Shown piece after piece: positions 1 through 8,788 of a stretch of 64,000 nt of DNA. This DNA comes from Flexivirga alba (GTDB taxonomy: Bacteria; Actinomycetota; Actinomycetes; Actinomycetales; Dermatophilaceae), in contig NZ_JBHSWH010000001.1 in the NCBI RefSeq assembly GCF_042661025.1, positions 1,054,001 through 1,118,000 of the forward strand, read 5' to 3'. Numbering within the stretch: the stretch's first letter is position 1; the number at the start of each line of letters is the position of its first letter. A model generated the notes under the pieces. It was not told the DNA's origin, made no database searches, and worked only from the letters and a program-made list of their open reading frames with translations. The position numbers were made by a program, and so were the translations under genes.

Positions 1-557
1 GGGTCGTCGCCGAACGAGACCTCCGGTGCCGACGGTGTCATCAGGGTGCGCGCCGCGAGCGCGCCCATCCCGTCATACGGGTCGACGAATTCCAGGTCGG
101 GCAGCCGCAGCGCCATCGCGTTGACGGTGAAGTCGCGCCGCACCAGGTCGTCGGTCAGCGAGTCACCGAAGCTGACGATCGGTTTGCGGGTCTGCCGGTC
201 GTAGGCGTCCGCCCGGTAGGTCGTGACTTCGACGATGGCGTCACCCTTGCGAGCGCCGATCGTGCCGAAGTCGCGGCCGATGTCCCAGGTCGTATCGGCC
301 CACGGTTTCAGCAGCGCCTCGATCTGTTCCGGACGCGCGGACGTCGTCAGGTCCAGGTCGGACGACGCCCGGCCGAGGAACGCGTCGCGCACCGGACCGC
401 CGACCAGCGCGAGTTCGTGGCCGGCTCCGGCTCCGGCGAAGAGTGATCCGAGTTCCTGGAGCATCGGCAGAACGGGCGCCAGTTGCGCAACCGCACGGCG
501 CTGCAACTCGGCGCGGGACGAGGAATCATCGGGTCGTGGGGGCGTCGGCACCACCAC
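1..557 (-). CDS. cca: CCA tRNA nucleotidyltransferase, N-terminal part (runs off the window)
   Basis: This enzyme adds or repairs the 3' CCA tail of tRNAs in the cytoplasm. About 185 residues are visible and the C-terminal part, including any HD domain, lies beyond base 1. The nucleotidyltransferase head is clear: GGPVRD near residues 52-57, the metal-binding DLDLTT near 66-71, and RRDFTVNAMAL further on. I chose the tandem GTG codons at 557/554 as start because the frame is convincing only from there; no Shine-Dalgarno sequence is visible and the exact start is uncertain. It diverges from the NUDIX gene, the usual actinobacterial arrangement. Identification is by family knowledge and motif. 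Confidence 0.93.
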   Translation of the reverse strand, partial: MVVPTPPRPDDSSSRAELQRRAVAQLAPVLPMLQELGSLFAGAGAGHELALVGGPVRDAFLGRASSDLDLTTSARPEQIEALLKPWADTTWDIGRDFGTIGARKGDAIVEVTTYRADAYDRQTRKPIVSFGDSLTDDLVRRDFTVNAMALRLPDLEFVDPYDGMGALAARTLMTPSAPEVSFGDD

Positions 558-610
558 AGGGTAGGTGAGCCGAATGCCTCGAACGGCTGGGAGTCGCGGC
601 GACCGCGGTT

Positions 611-616
611 TAGAGT
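611..616 (+). promoter_or_regulatory. -10 element for a leaderless mutT mRNA
   Basis: TAGAGT fits the actinobacterial TANNNT -10 consensus and ends 6 bases before the ATG at 623, so transcription would start at or next to the start codon. No Shine-Dalgarno sequence precedes that ATG, which supports a leaderless transcript. No convincing -35 box is seen. Confidence 0.55.
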
Positions 617-622
617 GTCGAG

Positions 623-1108
623 ATGAGCCTCTACCCGCCGCGCACCGACCGCCCCGTGCGGTGGCTGCCCGCGGTGGAGGAGACCTCGGCCGGTGGCGTC
701 ATCATCGACGTGGCAGGCGGTTTCGCGTGGATCGCACTCATCGCCCGGCACAACCGGGCGGGCCGGCTGGAGTGGTGCCTGCCGAAGGGGCACGTCGAGC
801 CGGGCGAAACACTGGTCGAGACGGCGGTTCGCGAAGTCCAGGAGGAAACAGGCATCATCGGACGTGCCCTGGTGACCCTTGGCACGATCGACTATTGGTT
901 CAGCACCCCGCAACTACGCATCCACAAGCGGGTCCATCACTACATGTTGGAGGCACTCGGTGGCGAGATCAGCATCGAAGGCGACCCCGATCACGAGGCC
1001 GTCGACGCGCGCTGGTTCCGCCTGGACCGTGTGCAGCGGAAGCTGACCTTCCCCAATGAGCGACGCATCGTCCAAACCGCCTGGCAACACCTGGCTCCGT
1101 CGGCGTAA
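623..1108 (+). CDS. NUDIX hydrolase (MutT family)
   Basis: This 161-residue protein is a NUDIX hydrolase acting on nucleoside diphosphates linked to another moiety. The NUDIX box spans residues 56-78 (G, then E after five residues, then REVQEETGI), with the metal-binding REVQEE core intact. Position next to the CCA-adding enzyme and upstream of DUF6049 and murJ matches Mycobacterium tuberculosis mutT4 (Rv3908). The substrate cannot be read from sequence. Translation probably starts on a leaderless mRNA at ATG 623. The 3' end overlaps the proposed start of the next gene by about 50 bases. Confidence 0.93.
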   Translation: MSLYPPRTDRPVRWLPAVEETSAGGVIIDVAGGFAWIALIARHNRAGRLEWCLPKGHVEPGETLVETAVREVQEETGIIGRALVTLGTIDYWFSTPQLRIHKRVHHYMLEALGGEISIEGDPDHEAVDARWFRLDRVQRKLTFPNERRIVQTAWQHLAPSA

Positions 1109-3442
1109 CCACACCGCAGCGCTGTGCGCCGCTCTGATCGCGCTGGTGCTGTGCCTCCTGCCGTTCGGCGTCCCCCGGGCAGCTGCGGACACCTCATCCT
1201 CGGTCCAGATCAGCCTGGACGCCAACCTCCCGGCCGTGTCGGCCTCCGGCCAGACTGTCACGGTCGCCGGCACCATCACGAACACCGGCACCACGGCCGT
1301 CGCCCATGCGGTCGTGCACGTCTCGGTCGGCACCCAACTGCTGGACACCCGCACCTCCGCCGAGAGTTGGATGACCGGCAAGCTCGACGTTTCGACGACG
1401 CAGCTCGCCACCGGAGACGCGGGCGCCCTCAGCGCCGGCAGCAGCACCCCTTCTCGGTCACCGTCCCGGGCAAGAAGCTGAAGTTCGGCTACGGCCTGGC
1501 CTCCCTGCCGCTGACCGTCACGGTCACCGATGGTGCCTCGGCGGGCGCCTCCGCCATACGAGGTATGGCGCGCAGCACCTTGCAACTGCAGAACACTTCG
1601 GTGCAATCACCGTTGCAGGTCACGGTCGTCATACCCCTGACATTGCCGGCGGACCCCGACCTCTTCGGGCCGAGCGGCGCCACCCGAGCCGCGGCCTGGG
1701 AGCGTGCCGTCGGACCCGACTCCCAGGTGCAGAAGACGCTGGACGCCTTCGCGGGGCAACCGGTGATCTTCGCCATCGACCCGGCCCTGGTCGACCCGCC
1801 GGCCGCTGCCGACGACAACGTGCCGGCCGTGACCGCGAGTGAGTCGCCGTCCGGCTCGGCGAGCTCGAGCGGGTCAGGCACCAGCAGCGCCCCCGACCCG
1901 ACCAGCACCACCTCGGGCAACCCATCCAGTGCCTCCACCGGGACCACGGACGGCGCGACGAGCGGCACCGATGGCGGGTCGAGCACACCGTCGTCCTCGT
2001 CCAGCACGCCCCCGATCAGCACGCCGCAGGGCAAGATCGACGCGGCCGTGGAGGAACTCACGTCGAGGCTGACCTCATTGGACCCCAAGCAGTCCGTGTG
2101 GTGGCTGCCGTCGGACGATCCCGACCTGACGGCGCTGGACAAGCAGGGCCGGGCAGGCAAGGAGCTCGCCGGCCGCGACTTCGCGCGTGCCCTGCCCAAG
2201 AGTGTCGAAGCAGTCGGCAACACCCGCATCGTCTGGCCGACCGGTGACCTGACCGGCACCGCGGTCACGTCCTTCACCAAGGACCTGGCGGCCCGCAGCA
2301 AGGCACCCGCCGTCGCGCTGCTCCCGAGCCGTGCCATCACCCAGTCGCCGATCATGACCGCGACGCATCGAGCGACCGGCACCTCCGGTGTCCTGACGTA
2401 TGACGAAGGGCTGTCCAAGGCCTTCAGCACGTCGTCGACCTCCCCGGGCATGCAGACCAGCCGCCTGCTCACCCAGTCACTCGCGCTCTACCAGCAGTCC
2501 CCCGGCACGGCGCGCTCGGTCACTCTGGTCGCTCCGCGCGCCGGCGGCGCCAATCCGATCCAACTGGCAGCACAGCTGGACGCACTGAGTGCGGCCAACT
2601 GGGTGAAGCTGCGGACCGGCACCCAGACCGAGACGGCGCTGAAGTCCGCGCCGACGACAGCTCTGCTGAAGACGCCGCCCAAGAGCACCGTCCCATCGCA
2701 AGTCGCGGCCGCCGCGATCACCAAGGACGAGTTGAGCGAGCTGACTGCGTCACGCCAGCGCCTGTCCGCCCTGCAGAGCGTGCTGGTGGACGGGGCCGAC
2801 GTCATACCGGCGCGGACGCGCGCATTGGACGTCATCGGATCGACCCGCTGGCGCGGCACGGCCGCAAAGCTGGCCGCGGTCGCTGACCGGAACACCGCCG
2901 CGGTGACCGCGATGCTGCACAAGCTGACGATCCGTTCCTCGACGATCAACTTCTTCGCCGACTCCGGTGACATCAGCATCACCGTCTCCAACGAGCTCAA
3001 CCGTCCCGTGCATGGTCTGCAGCTGGAGGTGCAGCCGCGCAAGTACCTGCTCATCCGGGTCACCGACCCGGTCCAGAAGGTCGACATCGACGCCGGCTCC
3101 CGCGCCACCGCGCACTTCCACATCGAGGCCGTCGGCAGCGGCACCGTCCCGCTCGACGCCGCGCTGCGCGCGCCCAACGGCATCTCGCTCACCGACGCGC
3201 CGTCGCAGGTGAAGATCAACGTTCACCCGACGTCGGGGTGGATCATGTGGGTGCTGGGCGTGCTCGCCGGACTGATCCTCGCGATCGGTCTGTGGCGCGC
3301 CGTACGACGTGGCCCCCGGACCGCCTCCGAGCCGGCCGCGACCGACAGCCCGACGCCGAACGACGCGATCATCGACGCCGGACGCAAGCCAGCACGGCAC
3401 GCCGAAGACACCGACGACGAGGGCACCGACACCGATGACTGA
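1056..3442 (+). CDS. DUF6049 family exported membrane protein (interrupted by a 1-base deletion)
   Basis: A large exported protein between mutT and murJ, the position of Rv3909-like DUF6049 proteins. An N-terminal hydrophobic signal (about residues 20-45, ending near RAAAD) leads into a beta-rich ectodomain with a Ser/Thr/Gly-rich linker around 1830-2030, a C-terminal transmembrane helix (bases 3238-3297) and a charged tail. The first frame runs from ATG 1056 to about 1446 and the rest continues in another frame. Adding one C to the run at 1447-1450 joins them into about 795 residues. The start overlaps mutT and lacks a ribosome site, so it is tentative. Molecular function is unknown; linkage to murJ suggests an envelope role. 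Confidence 0.85.
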
Positions 3443-5276
3443 CGAGAGCCGACCCAGCCTGGGCCAGCTGTACGCCGAGTCCGACCTGCGCTCCCGCGCC
3501 CACCAGAACTCGCCGGACATCCAGGGCAGCCTGGGTTCGATGTATGCCGCCTGGATGGGCGAGGACTCCGGCTACCTGCCGATGCCCGACCCGGACGTGA
3601 TCGCGGCTCGCAAGGAAGCGATCGCCCGTGGGGAGGATCCGGACGCGCTGCCGCAGGCCGCCGTACCGGCTGAGGCCCCCGCCGCGGAAGGTGGCATCGG
3701 CCGGGCCAGCGCCGTCATGGCCGCCGGCACGTTGGTGTCGCGCGCGCTGGGGTTCCTACGCACCATCCTGCTCGGCGTGGTCATCTACGGCGTGGCGGGA
3801 AACGTCTGGGACACCGCAAACAAGCTGCCGAACATGATCTATCTGCTGCTGGCAGGTGGCGTGATCAACGCAGTGCTGGTCCCGCAGATCACTCGCTCGC
3901 TGAAGGATCGCGACGGCGGTAAGGCCTACACAGACCGGATCCTCACCCTGGCGATGTTGATCCTGGCGAGCGCCACCGTGGTCCTGTTGATCGCCTCGCC
4001 GCTGGTCTTCAAACTCTTCTACCTGGACGCCTCCGGAGAGACCTGGCGGCTCGGGATCATCTTCACCCTGCTCTGTATGCCGCAGCTGTTCTTCTACGGC
4101 CTCTACACGCTGCTCGGAGAGATCCTCAACGCCCGCAGCCGATTCGGCGCCCCGATGTGGTCGCCGGTGTTGGCAAACGTCTTCGCGATCGCCGGACTCG
4201 CCTGGCTGCTGGTGTCCTACCCACACCAGATCGTCGAGCCGTCGCGCTGGACGACCCCGATGATCTTGATTCTGGGTGGCTCCACAACGCTCGGCATCAT
4301 GGCCCAGGCGCTGGTGCTGGTCATCCCGTTGCGCCGCTCCGGCTACACCTGGCGACCGAATTTCTCCTTCCGTGGCGTGGGCCTGCGGACCACCTCCACC
4401 GTCGCGATCTGGGCGTTCGCCGCCGTGATCGTGCAGCAAGGAGGTCTGCTGGTCAGCAGCAACATCCTCAACAAGGTGCCATCCGCCAGTCAGGCACAGA
4501 CCAACGCCTTCCTCTTCTTCATGCTGCCGCACTCGCTGGTCACGCTCAGCCTGATCACCGTCCTGTTCACCAGGATGTCCAAGGCAGCGCATGCCGGCCG
4601 GGTCAAGGCCGTCACCGAGGACTCCGAGCTTTCGCTGCGGTTGTCCTCGGTTGCCACCATCCCGGCGACACTGGGGATGCTCGTGCTCGCCGGCCCCCTG
4701 TCCGCGTTCTTCTACCCGCCCTTCGCCACCGCCGTCGAGCGGCAGAGCATCGCGCTGCTGATCGGGCTGGTGCCGTTCACGGTGTGTGTCGTCGTACAAC
4801 GCGCGTTCTTCGCCTATGAGGACGCCAAGACCCCGTTCCGGATGCAGGTGTGGTGCACCGTCATCGCGAGTGCCCTGTCGGTGCCGTGTCTGTTGCTCCC
4901 CAAGCCGTGGATCGGTTTCGGGGTCTGTCTGGCGGGGTCGATCGCCTACTTCGTCGAGGGGACGCTCGGCTACCGCTGGCTCCGGGCCAAGCGGCTGCCG
5001 CAACTGCGGATGATCAATGTCGCCCAGACCTGGGCCCGGCTGGCCGTCGCCTCCGCCCTCGCGGTGGGCGCGTCCTTCCTGGTGCGTTACCTGCTGAGCC
5101 AGCTGATCGGCACGGACTCGCGGGTCACGAACTTCGCCATCCTGCTCGTGACCGCCGTCGTCTTCTGCGCCCTGTATGTCGTCATTTCCCGCCGGCTGCA
5201 CGTCAAGGAGGTCGAGGAGCTGATTGACGCCATACAAAGCAAACTCGGCGGCGTCGGACGGCTGATGGGCCGTTGA
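3435..5276 (+). CDS. murJ: Lipid II flippase MurJ (MviN)
   Basis: This polytopic membrane protein of 613 residues belongs to the MOP/MATE-like exporter superfamily that flips lipid-linked peptidoglycan precursors. About 90 cytoplasmic residues precede the first helix, which begins at the conserved stretch GTLVSRALGFLRTILLG near residue 95; multiple further helices follow. ATG 3435 overlaps the DUF6049 stop by 8 bases, so the two are translationally coupled. In mycobacteria MurJ is fused to a pseudokinase; here the pseudokinase is the separate downstream gene. Confidence 0.95.
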   Translation: MTDESRPSLGQLYAESDLRSRAHQNSPDIQGSLGSMYAAWMGEDSGYLPMPDPDVIAARKEAIARGEDPDALPQAAVPAEAPAAEGGIGRASAVMAAGTLVSRALGFLRTILLGVVIYGVAGNVWDTANKLPNMIYLLLAGGVINAVLVPQITRSLKDRDGGKAYTDRILTLAMLILASATVVLLIASPLVFKLFYLDASGETWRLGIIFTLLCMPQLFFYGLYTLLGEILNARSRFGAPMWSPVLANVFAIAGLAWLLVSYPHQIVEPSRWTTPMILILGGSTTLGIMAQALVLVIPLRRSGYTWRPNFSFRGVGLRTTSTVAIWAFAAVIVQQGGLLVSSNILNKVPSASQAQTNAFLFFMLPHSLVTLSLITVLFTRMSKAAHAGRVKAVTEDSELSLRLSSVATIPATLGMLVLAGPLSAFFYPPFATAVERQSIALLIGLVPFTVCVVVQRAFFAYEDAKTPFRMQVWCTVIASALSVPCLLLPKPWIGFGVCLAGSIAYFVEGTLGYRWLRAKRLPQLRMINVAQTWARLAVASALAVGASFLVRYLLSQLIGTDSRVTNFAILLVTAVVFCALYVVISRRLHVKEVEELIDAIQSKLGGVGRLMGR

Positions 5277-5470
5277 TCAGACACTGAGCAGGCGTCGCGC
5301 GGCACGTCGGTAGGGCAGCGGATCGACCTTCCCGGAGCGTGTCCCCCGCAGCACTGTGCCGGATGCCTCTTAGGATGTGCCCGATGTGTGCTTGCCCACG
5401 GTGGGCACGGGTCGTCATCGGCGCCGCGCTCGGGCGGTGTCCGTACCGCGAACAGGGAGCCAAGGTCCAC

Positions 5471-7249
5471 GTGCGAGCCATCGGCGAGAACACCGTGCTG
5501 GCACAGCGCTACACGCTGACCCGCAAGCTGGCGGGACGGGCGGACCAGGAGTTGTGGATCGCCACTGACTCGACGCTCGGGCGCGAGGTGACCGCGACCG
5601 TCTTTCCGGCCGACTTCGACCATGCCGAAGCGGCGCTCGACAGCGCTCGCCGGGCCGCGGGTGTCGAGGACCGCCACCTGCCGCGCGTGCTCGACGTCGG
5701 CCGCGAGAACGGCACGGCATACGTCATCACCGAGGCACTTCACGGGGCCGAATCCATAGCCGCCGCACTGCAGTTCGACCCGTTGCCCGCCGAAGAGGTG
5801 CGGCGGATGGTCGGCGAGGCCGCCAGCGGCCTGGGCGCCGCGAGCGCACGCGGGCTGCACCACCTGCAGCTCACCCCGCACGACATCGTGTCCTCCCCGG
5901 ACGGCGCCGTCTCGGTGCTCGGCCTGCCCACCGACGCAGCACTCGCCGGCGCCGACGACCTGTCCTCGGAGGAAGCCTCCCGCGCGGACACCGTCGCCCT
6001 CGTGCAGATCGTGTATGCCGGGCTGACCCGCCGCTGGCCCGGTGAGGAGTCGGTCCCCGGCCTACAGAACGTCTCGCGTCGCGCGGACGGTGAGCTGCCC
6101 GCGCCGAGCGACCTGGTTTCCGGTGTGCCCGGTGACCTCGACACGTTGTGCCGGACCACGCTCGGCGCCGACGAGGGTCCACGCACGCCCGGTGAACTCG
6201 CCCGGCAGCTCGCGCCCTGGTCGTCCGAGCGGGTCACGACATCGACACGTCGCATGACCGGCTCGGGCGGCAAGTCAGCGGCGACCCTGCAGGCCGTCCC
6301 GGGCGGGGACCGGAGCAGCACAGCACCGACGAGGCCGGCTGCGAGACGGGATAACTCGGCCGCCACCGACGAGACCGACGGGGCAGGCCGGACAACGGCG
6401 GGCACCGCTCGGGTCAAGGCCGCGCTGCCCAAGGTAGGGGTGGCCTCGGCCGCCGGCACCGCGGCAGAGGTCGACAACTCCGACGAGACGGCGCAGATAT
6501 CCCCTGACGTTCTGATGCAGGCGCGCGAACGGACCGCCGTGCCACCCGAGGACGACGATTACGACCCGTCGTACACCGAGCTCGAGCCGCCGGTCCCCGG
6601 ACTCGTCGGGCACGGCTACGAACCCGATCACCAGAGCAGCCGGCTGGCGCTGTTGCTGGTCGTGCTGCTGGTGGTCGTCGCGGTGATCTTCGCGGCCATC
6701 GGACTGCACGGCATCGGCGGGTCGTCCAGCCCTGGCACGGCAGCCTCCTCCGTGGCCAGCCAATCAGCGAAGGCGTCGAGCTCGAGCTCTGCCAGGAAGT
6801 CGACGAGCCAGAAGCCGGCCGCGACGCCGTTGGCGATCCAGCGGACCACGTCATACGGCGTCAACGGTGGGGACAACTCAGGACTCGCCGCCAAGGCGAC
6901 CGACAACGACCCGAGTTCCTACTGGAACAGCTACAACTACCGCACCGCCGATGGCCGTAGCGCGGGCAGCGGCACCGGCATCCTGCTCAACCTCGGTAGC
7001 GTGAAGTCTGTGAAGAACGTCAAGATCACCACCACCGGTGGGCCGTCGACGATCAAGTTCTTCGTCAGCGACACCATCCAACCGGTCAGCACCCGTCAGC
7101 CGACCGCGACACTGACCGGCTCAGGCACGCAGACCGCGCAGCTGGGCGGGGCCAAGGCGCAATACATCACCATCTGGGTCACCAAGCTCAGCCTGCAGTC
7201 GGACAGCCAGTTCCAGGAACGGATCAACGACGTCAAGGTGTATCCGTGA
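5471..7249 (+). CDS. Membrane-anchored pseudokinase with extracellular discoidin-like domain
   Basis: The N-terminal half has a Ser/Thr-kinase fold (starting AQRYTLTRKLAGR), but the catalytic residues are missing: the VAIK lysine is replaced (VTATVF), the HRD-type loop reads HLQLTPHD, and no DFG is present. It is therefore probably a pseudokinase. A Thr/Ala/Asp-rich linker leads to one transmembrane helix (about bases 6640-6715), then a Ser-rich stalk and a C-terminal domain (SYWNSYN, ILLNLG) typical of the discoidin-like fold seen in the mycobacterial MviN ectodomain. It likely partners MurJ, encoded upstream, in regulating peptidoglycan synthesis. GTG 5471 has AAGG 5 bases upstream. A longer leaderless start at ATG 5384, 7 bases after TAGGAT, is possible. 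Confidence 0.85.
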   Translation: MRAIGENTVLAQRYTLTRKLAGRADQELWIATDSTLGREVTATVFPADFDHAEAALDSARRAAGVEDRHLPRVLDVGRENGTAYVITEALHGAESIAAALQFDPLPAEEVRRMVGEAASGLGAASARGLHHLQLTPHDIVSSPDGAVSVLGLPTDAALAGADDLSSEEASRADTVALVQIVYAGLTRRWPGEESVPGLQNVSRRADGELPAPSDLVSGVPGDLDTLCRTTLGADEGPRTPGELARQLAPWSSERVTTSTRRMTGSGGKSAATLQAVPGGDRSSTAPTRPAARRDNSAATDETDGAGRTTAGTARVKAALPKVGVASAAGTAAEVDNSDETAQISPDVLMQARERTAVPPEDDDYDPSYTELEPPVPGLVGHGYEPDHQSSRLALLLVVLLVVVAVIFAAIGLHGIGGSSSPGTAASSVASQSAKASSSSSARKSTSQKPAATPLAIQRTTSYGVNGGDNSGLAAKATDNDPSSYWNSYNYRTADGRSAGSGTGILLNLGSVKSVKNVKITTTGGPSTIKFFVSDTIQPVSTRQPTATLTGSGTQTAQLGGAKAQYITIWVTKLSLQSDSQFQERINDVKVYP

Positions 7250-7803
7250 CGGACCTGACCGAAACCAACGATCGCGAGCTGCTCGCCGCGCACTGCGCCG
7301 GTGACCCCGATGCGTTCGGGGAACTCTTTCGACGGCACAAGGACCGCATGTGGGCAGTCGCGCTGCGCACCACCCGCGACCCTGAGATCGCCGCCGATGC
7401 GGTCCAGGACGGCTTCATCTCGGCATTCCGGCGCGCTGACTCGTTCCGCGGCGACGCGCAGGTCACCACCTGGCTGCACCGGATCATCGTCAACGCCTGC
7501 CTCGACCGGCTGCGGCGGATCAAGCCGACGTCGGAACTACCCGAATACGACCTGGCCGACCGGCACGACGTGCACGGCAGCACCGTCATACGACTGGACG
7601 TGCAGGAAGCCCTGGGCAAGATCCCGGAGGGACAGCGCCTGGCGCTGACCCTGGTCGACATGCAGGGTCTGCCGGTGGCCGAGGCTGCCGACGTACTCGG
7701 GGTGGCGGAAGGCACGATCAAGTCCCGGTGCGCACGTGGACGTTCGGCACTGGCCGAGTTGCTGCGTGACAAGCACGGGGACGGCTACCCGGGCGGGCCC
7801 TGA
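7246..7803 (+). CDS. sigM: ECF sigma factor SigM
   Basis: An extracytoplasmic-function RNA polymerase sigma factor of 185 residues. Region 2 covers about residues 15-90 (DAFGELFRRH, WLHRIIVNACLDRLRR) and region 4 about 125-172 (GLPVAEAADVLGVAEGTIKSR), with no extra domains. Its GTG overlaps the stop of the pseudokinase gene by 4 bases. Location between the murJ block and trxB matches Mycobacterium sigM. Two candidate ECF-type promoters follow it, suggesting autoregulation of the downstream anti-sigma gene. Confidence 0.93.
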   Translation: MTDLTETNDRELLAAHCAGDPDAFGELFRRHKDRMWAVALRTTRDPEIAADAVQDGFISAFRRADSFRGDAQVTTWLHRIIVNACLDRLRRIKPTSELPEYDLADRHDVHGSTVIRLDVQEALGKIPEGQRLALTLVDMQGLPVAEAADVLGVAEGTIKSRCARGRSALAELLRDKHGDGYPGGP

Positions 7804-7811
7804 TGGTGGAT

Positions 7812-7837
7812 GGAACCAATGGGTCCCGGCACTCGTC
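7812..7837 (+). promoter_or_regulatory. Candidate SigM-type ECF promoter 1
   Basis: GGAACC at 7812-7817 and CGTC at 7834-7837 are separated by 16 bases, matching the GGAAC-N16/17-CGT architecture of actinobacterial ECF promoters. It lies just after the sigM stop and upstream of the putative anti-sigma gene. Confidence 0.5.
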
Positions 7838-7890
7838 GGAACCTCGACTGATGTTGGTCTCCCCTCCACCGAACTCCCTGCCCGCAGGAC

Positions 7891-7916
7891 GGAACCACAA
7901 CCTGGCATTCGTCGTC
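7891..7916 (+). promoter_or_regulatory. Candidate SigM-type ECF promoter 2
   Basis: A second GGAACC (7891-7896) is followed after exactly 16 bases by CGTC (7913-7916), the same geometry as the first. It is about 30 bases upstream of the GTG at 7945, so it gives a short leader containing the ribosome site. Confidence 0.55.
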
Positions 7917-7944
7917 TCAGCTACTGAACCGATTGGAGGAAGCC

Positions 7945-8652
7945 GTGACGACACCTCCCGATGACTTCGAGAACGACCCGACCGGGATGCGTGATCTGCT
8001 GCGTTCGCTGCCCGAACCCGGGCCGATGCCGCAGGACGTGACCGACCGGATCACCGCCGCACTGGCCGCCGAACACGCAGGCCGTGCGGGCGATGACCGC
8101 AGCAACGTGACACCCCTGGCCCGCACCGGGACCACCGCGCGCAAGCCCGGCACGCGCCGTTGGATGCAGGCGCTCGGCGGTGTGGCAGCCGCCGCAGTGG
8201 TGGCGACGGTCGCCGTCGTCGGCGTCAATGCCCTACAGAACAACGACGCACCGGTTTCCGCCATACCTTCGAGCACGGCGCGGCACTCGGCCAGCTCGGA
8301 CGAACTCGCCACCCGGGTCCAGCTCGACAGCACCGGCACCAACTACTCGGGAGCCGCGTTCAACACGCAAGCAGCGAGTATGGCGTCCAGCAACAACACC
8401 CAGATCCCGGCCGCGGGCGTCGTGGCCAAATTCGGGTCGCTCACGAACCCGCGTGCCATCGTCGAGTGCGTGCGTTCGATCGGTGGCTCTCTGCTGGACA
8501 ACCCCTCACGCATCAAGGTCGACCTGGCCAGCTACGACGGCAAGCCGGCGCTGATCATCGTCGTGACCAAGGGCAGCGAGCAGACCGCTTTCGCCGTCTC
8601 GTCGACCTGCAGCAAGGGCACCAAGCCCTACGCCGCTCCTCGGTCGGTCTGA
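7945..8652 (+). CDS. Putative anti-sigma factor, single-pass membrane protein
   Basis: A protein of about 235 residues with a cytoplasmic N-terminal portion of about 70 residues, one transmembrane helix near residues 76-97, and an extracellular domain with two cysteines (VECVRS and SSTCSKG). Topology and position directly after sigM suggest it is the membrane-bound anti-SigM factor, as in mycobacteria; no HxxxCxxC zinc motif is present. GTG 7945 was chosen because GGAGGA lies 5-10 bases upstream. Function is inferred from context. Confidence 0.7.
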   Translation: MTTPPDDFENDPTGMRDLLRSLPEPGPMPQDVTDRITAALAAEHAGRAGDDRSNVTPLARTGTTARKPGTRRWMQALGGVAAAAVVATVAVVGVNALQNNDAPVSAIPSSTARHSASSDELATRVQLDSTGTNYSGAAFNTQAASMASSNNTQIPAAGVVAKFGSLTNPRAIVECVRSIGGSLLDNPSRIKVDLASYDGKPALIIVVTKGSEQTAFAVSSTCSKGTKPYAAPRSV

Positions 8653-8788
8653 GTCGACGCCTGGTCTGCGCCCTGTTGTCTGACCGCCCACACCTCGGGG
8701 CGGATGCGGAACATTCGCCGCATACCATCTGTTGTGCTCTACGAGCCCGCCGTGAGCCGGGCCCTCAGTCGACTTCGAAGGACCACCC

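Noticed and set aside
3756..5237. A 493-codon leftward open frame opposite murJ
   Set aside because: Shadow of murJ, rich in Gln/His/Asp/Gly as expected from the reverse strand of membrane-protein codons.
5384..5470. Upstream ATG 5384 as start of the pseudokinase
   Set aside because: A TAGGAT box is well placed, but the added 29 residues have no similarity to related N-termini, while GTG 5471 has a ribosome site and matches them; kept only as an alternative.
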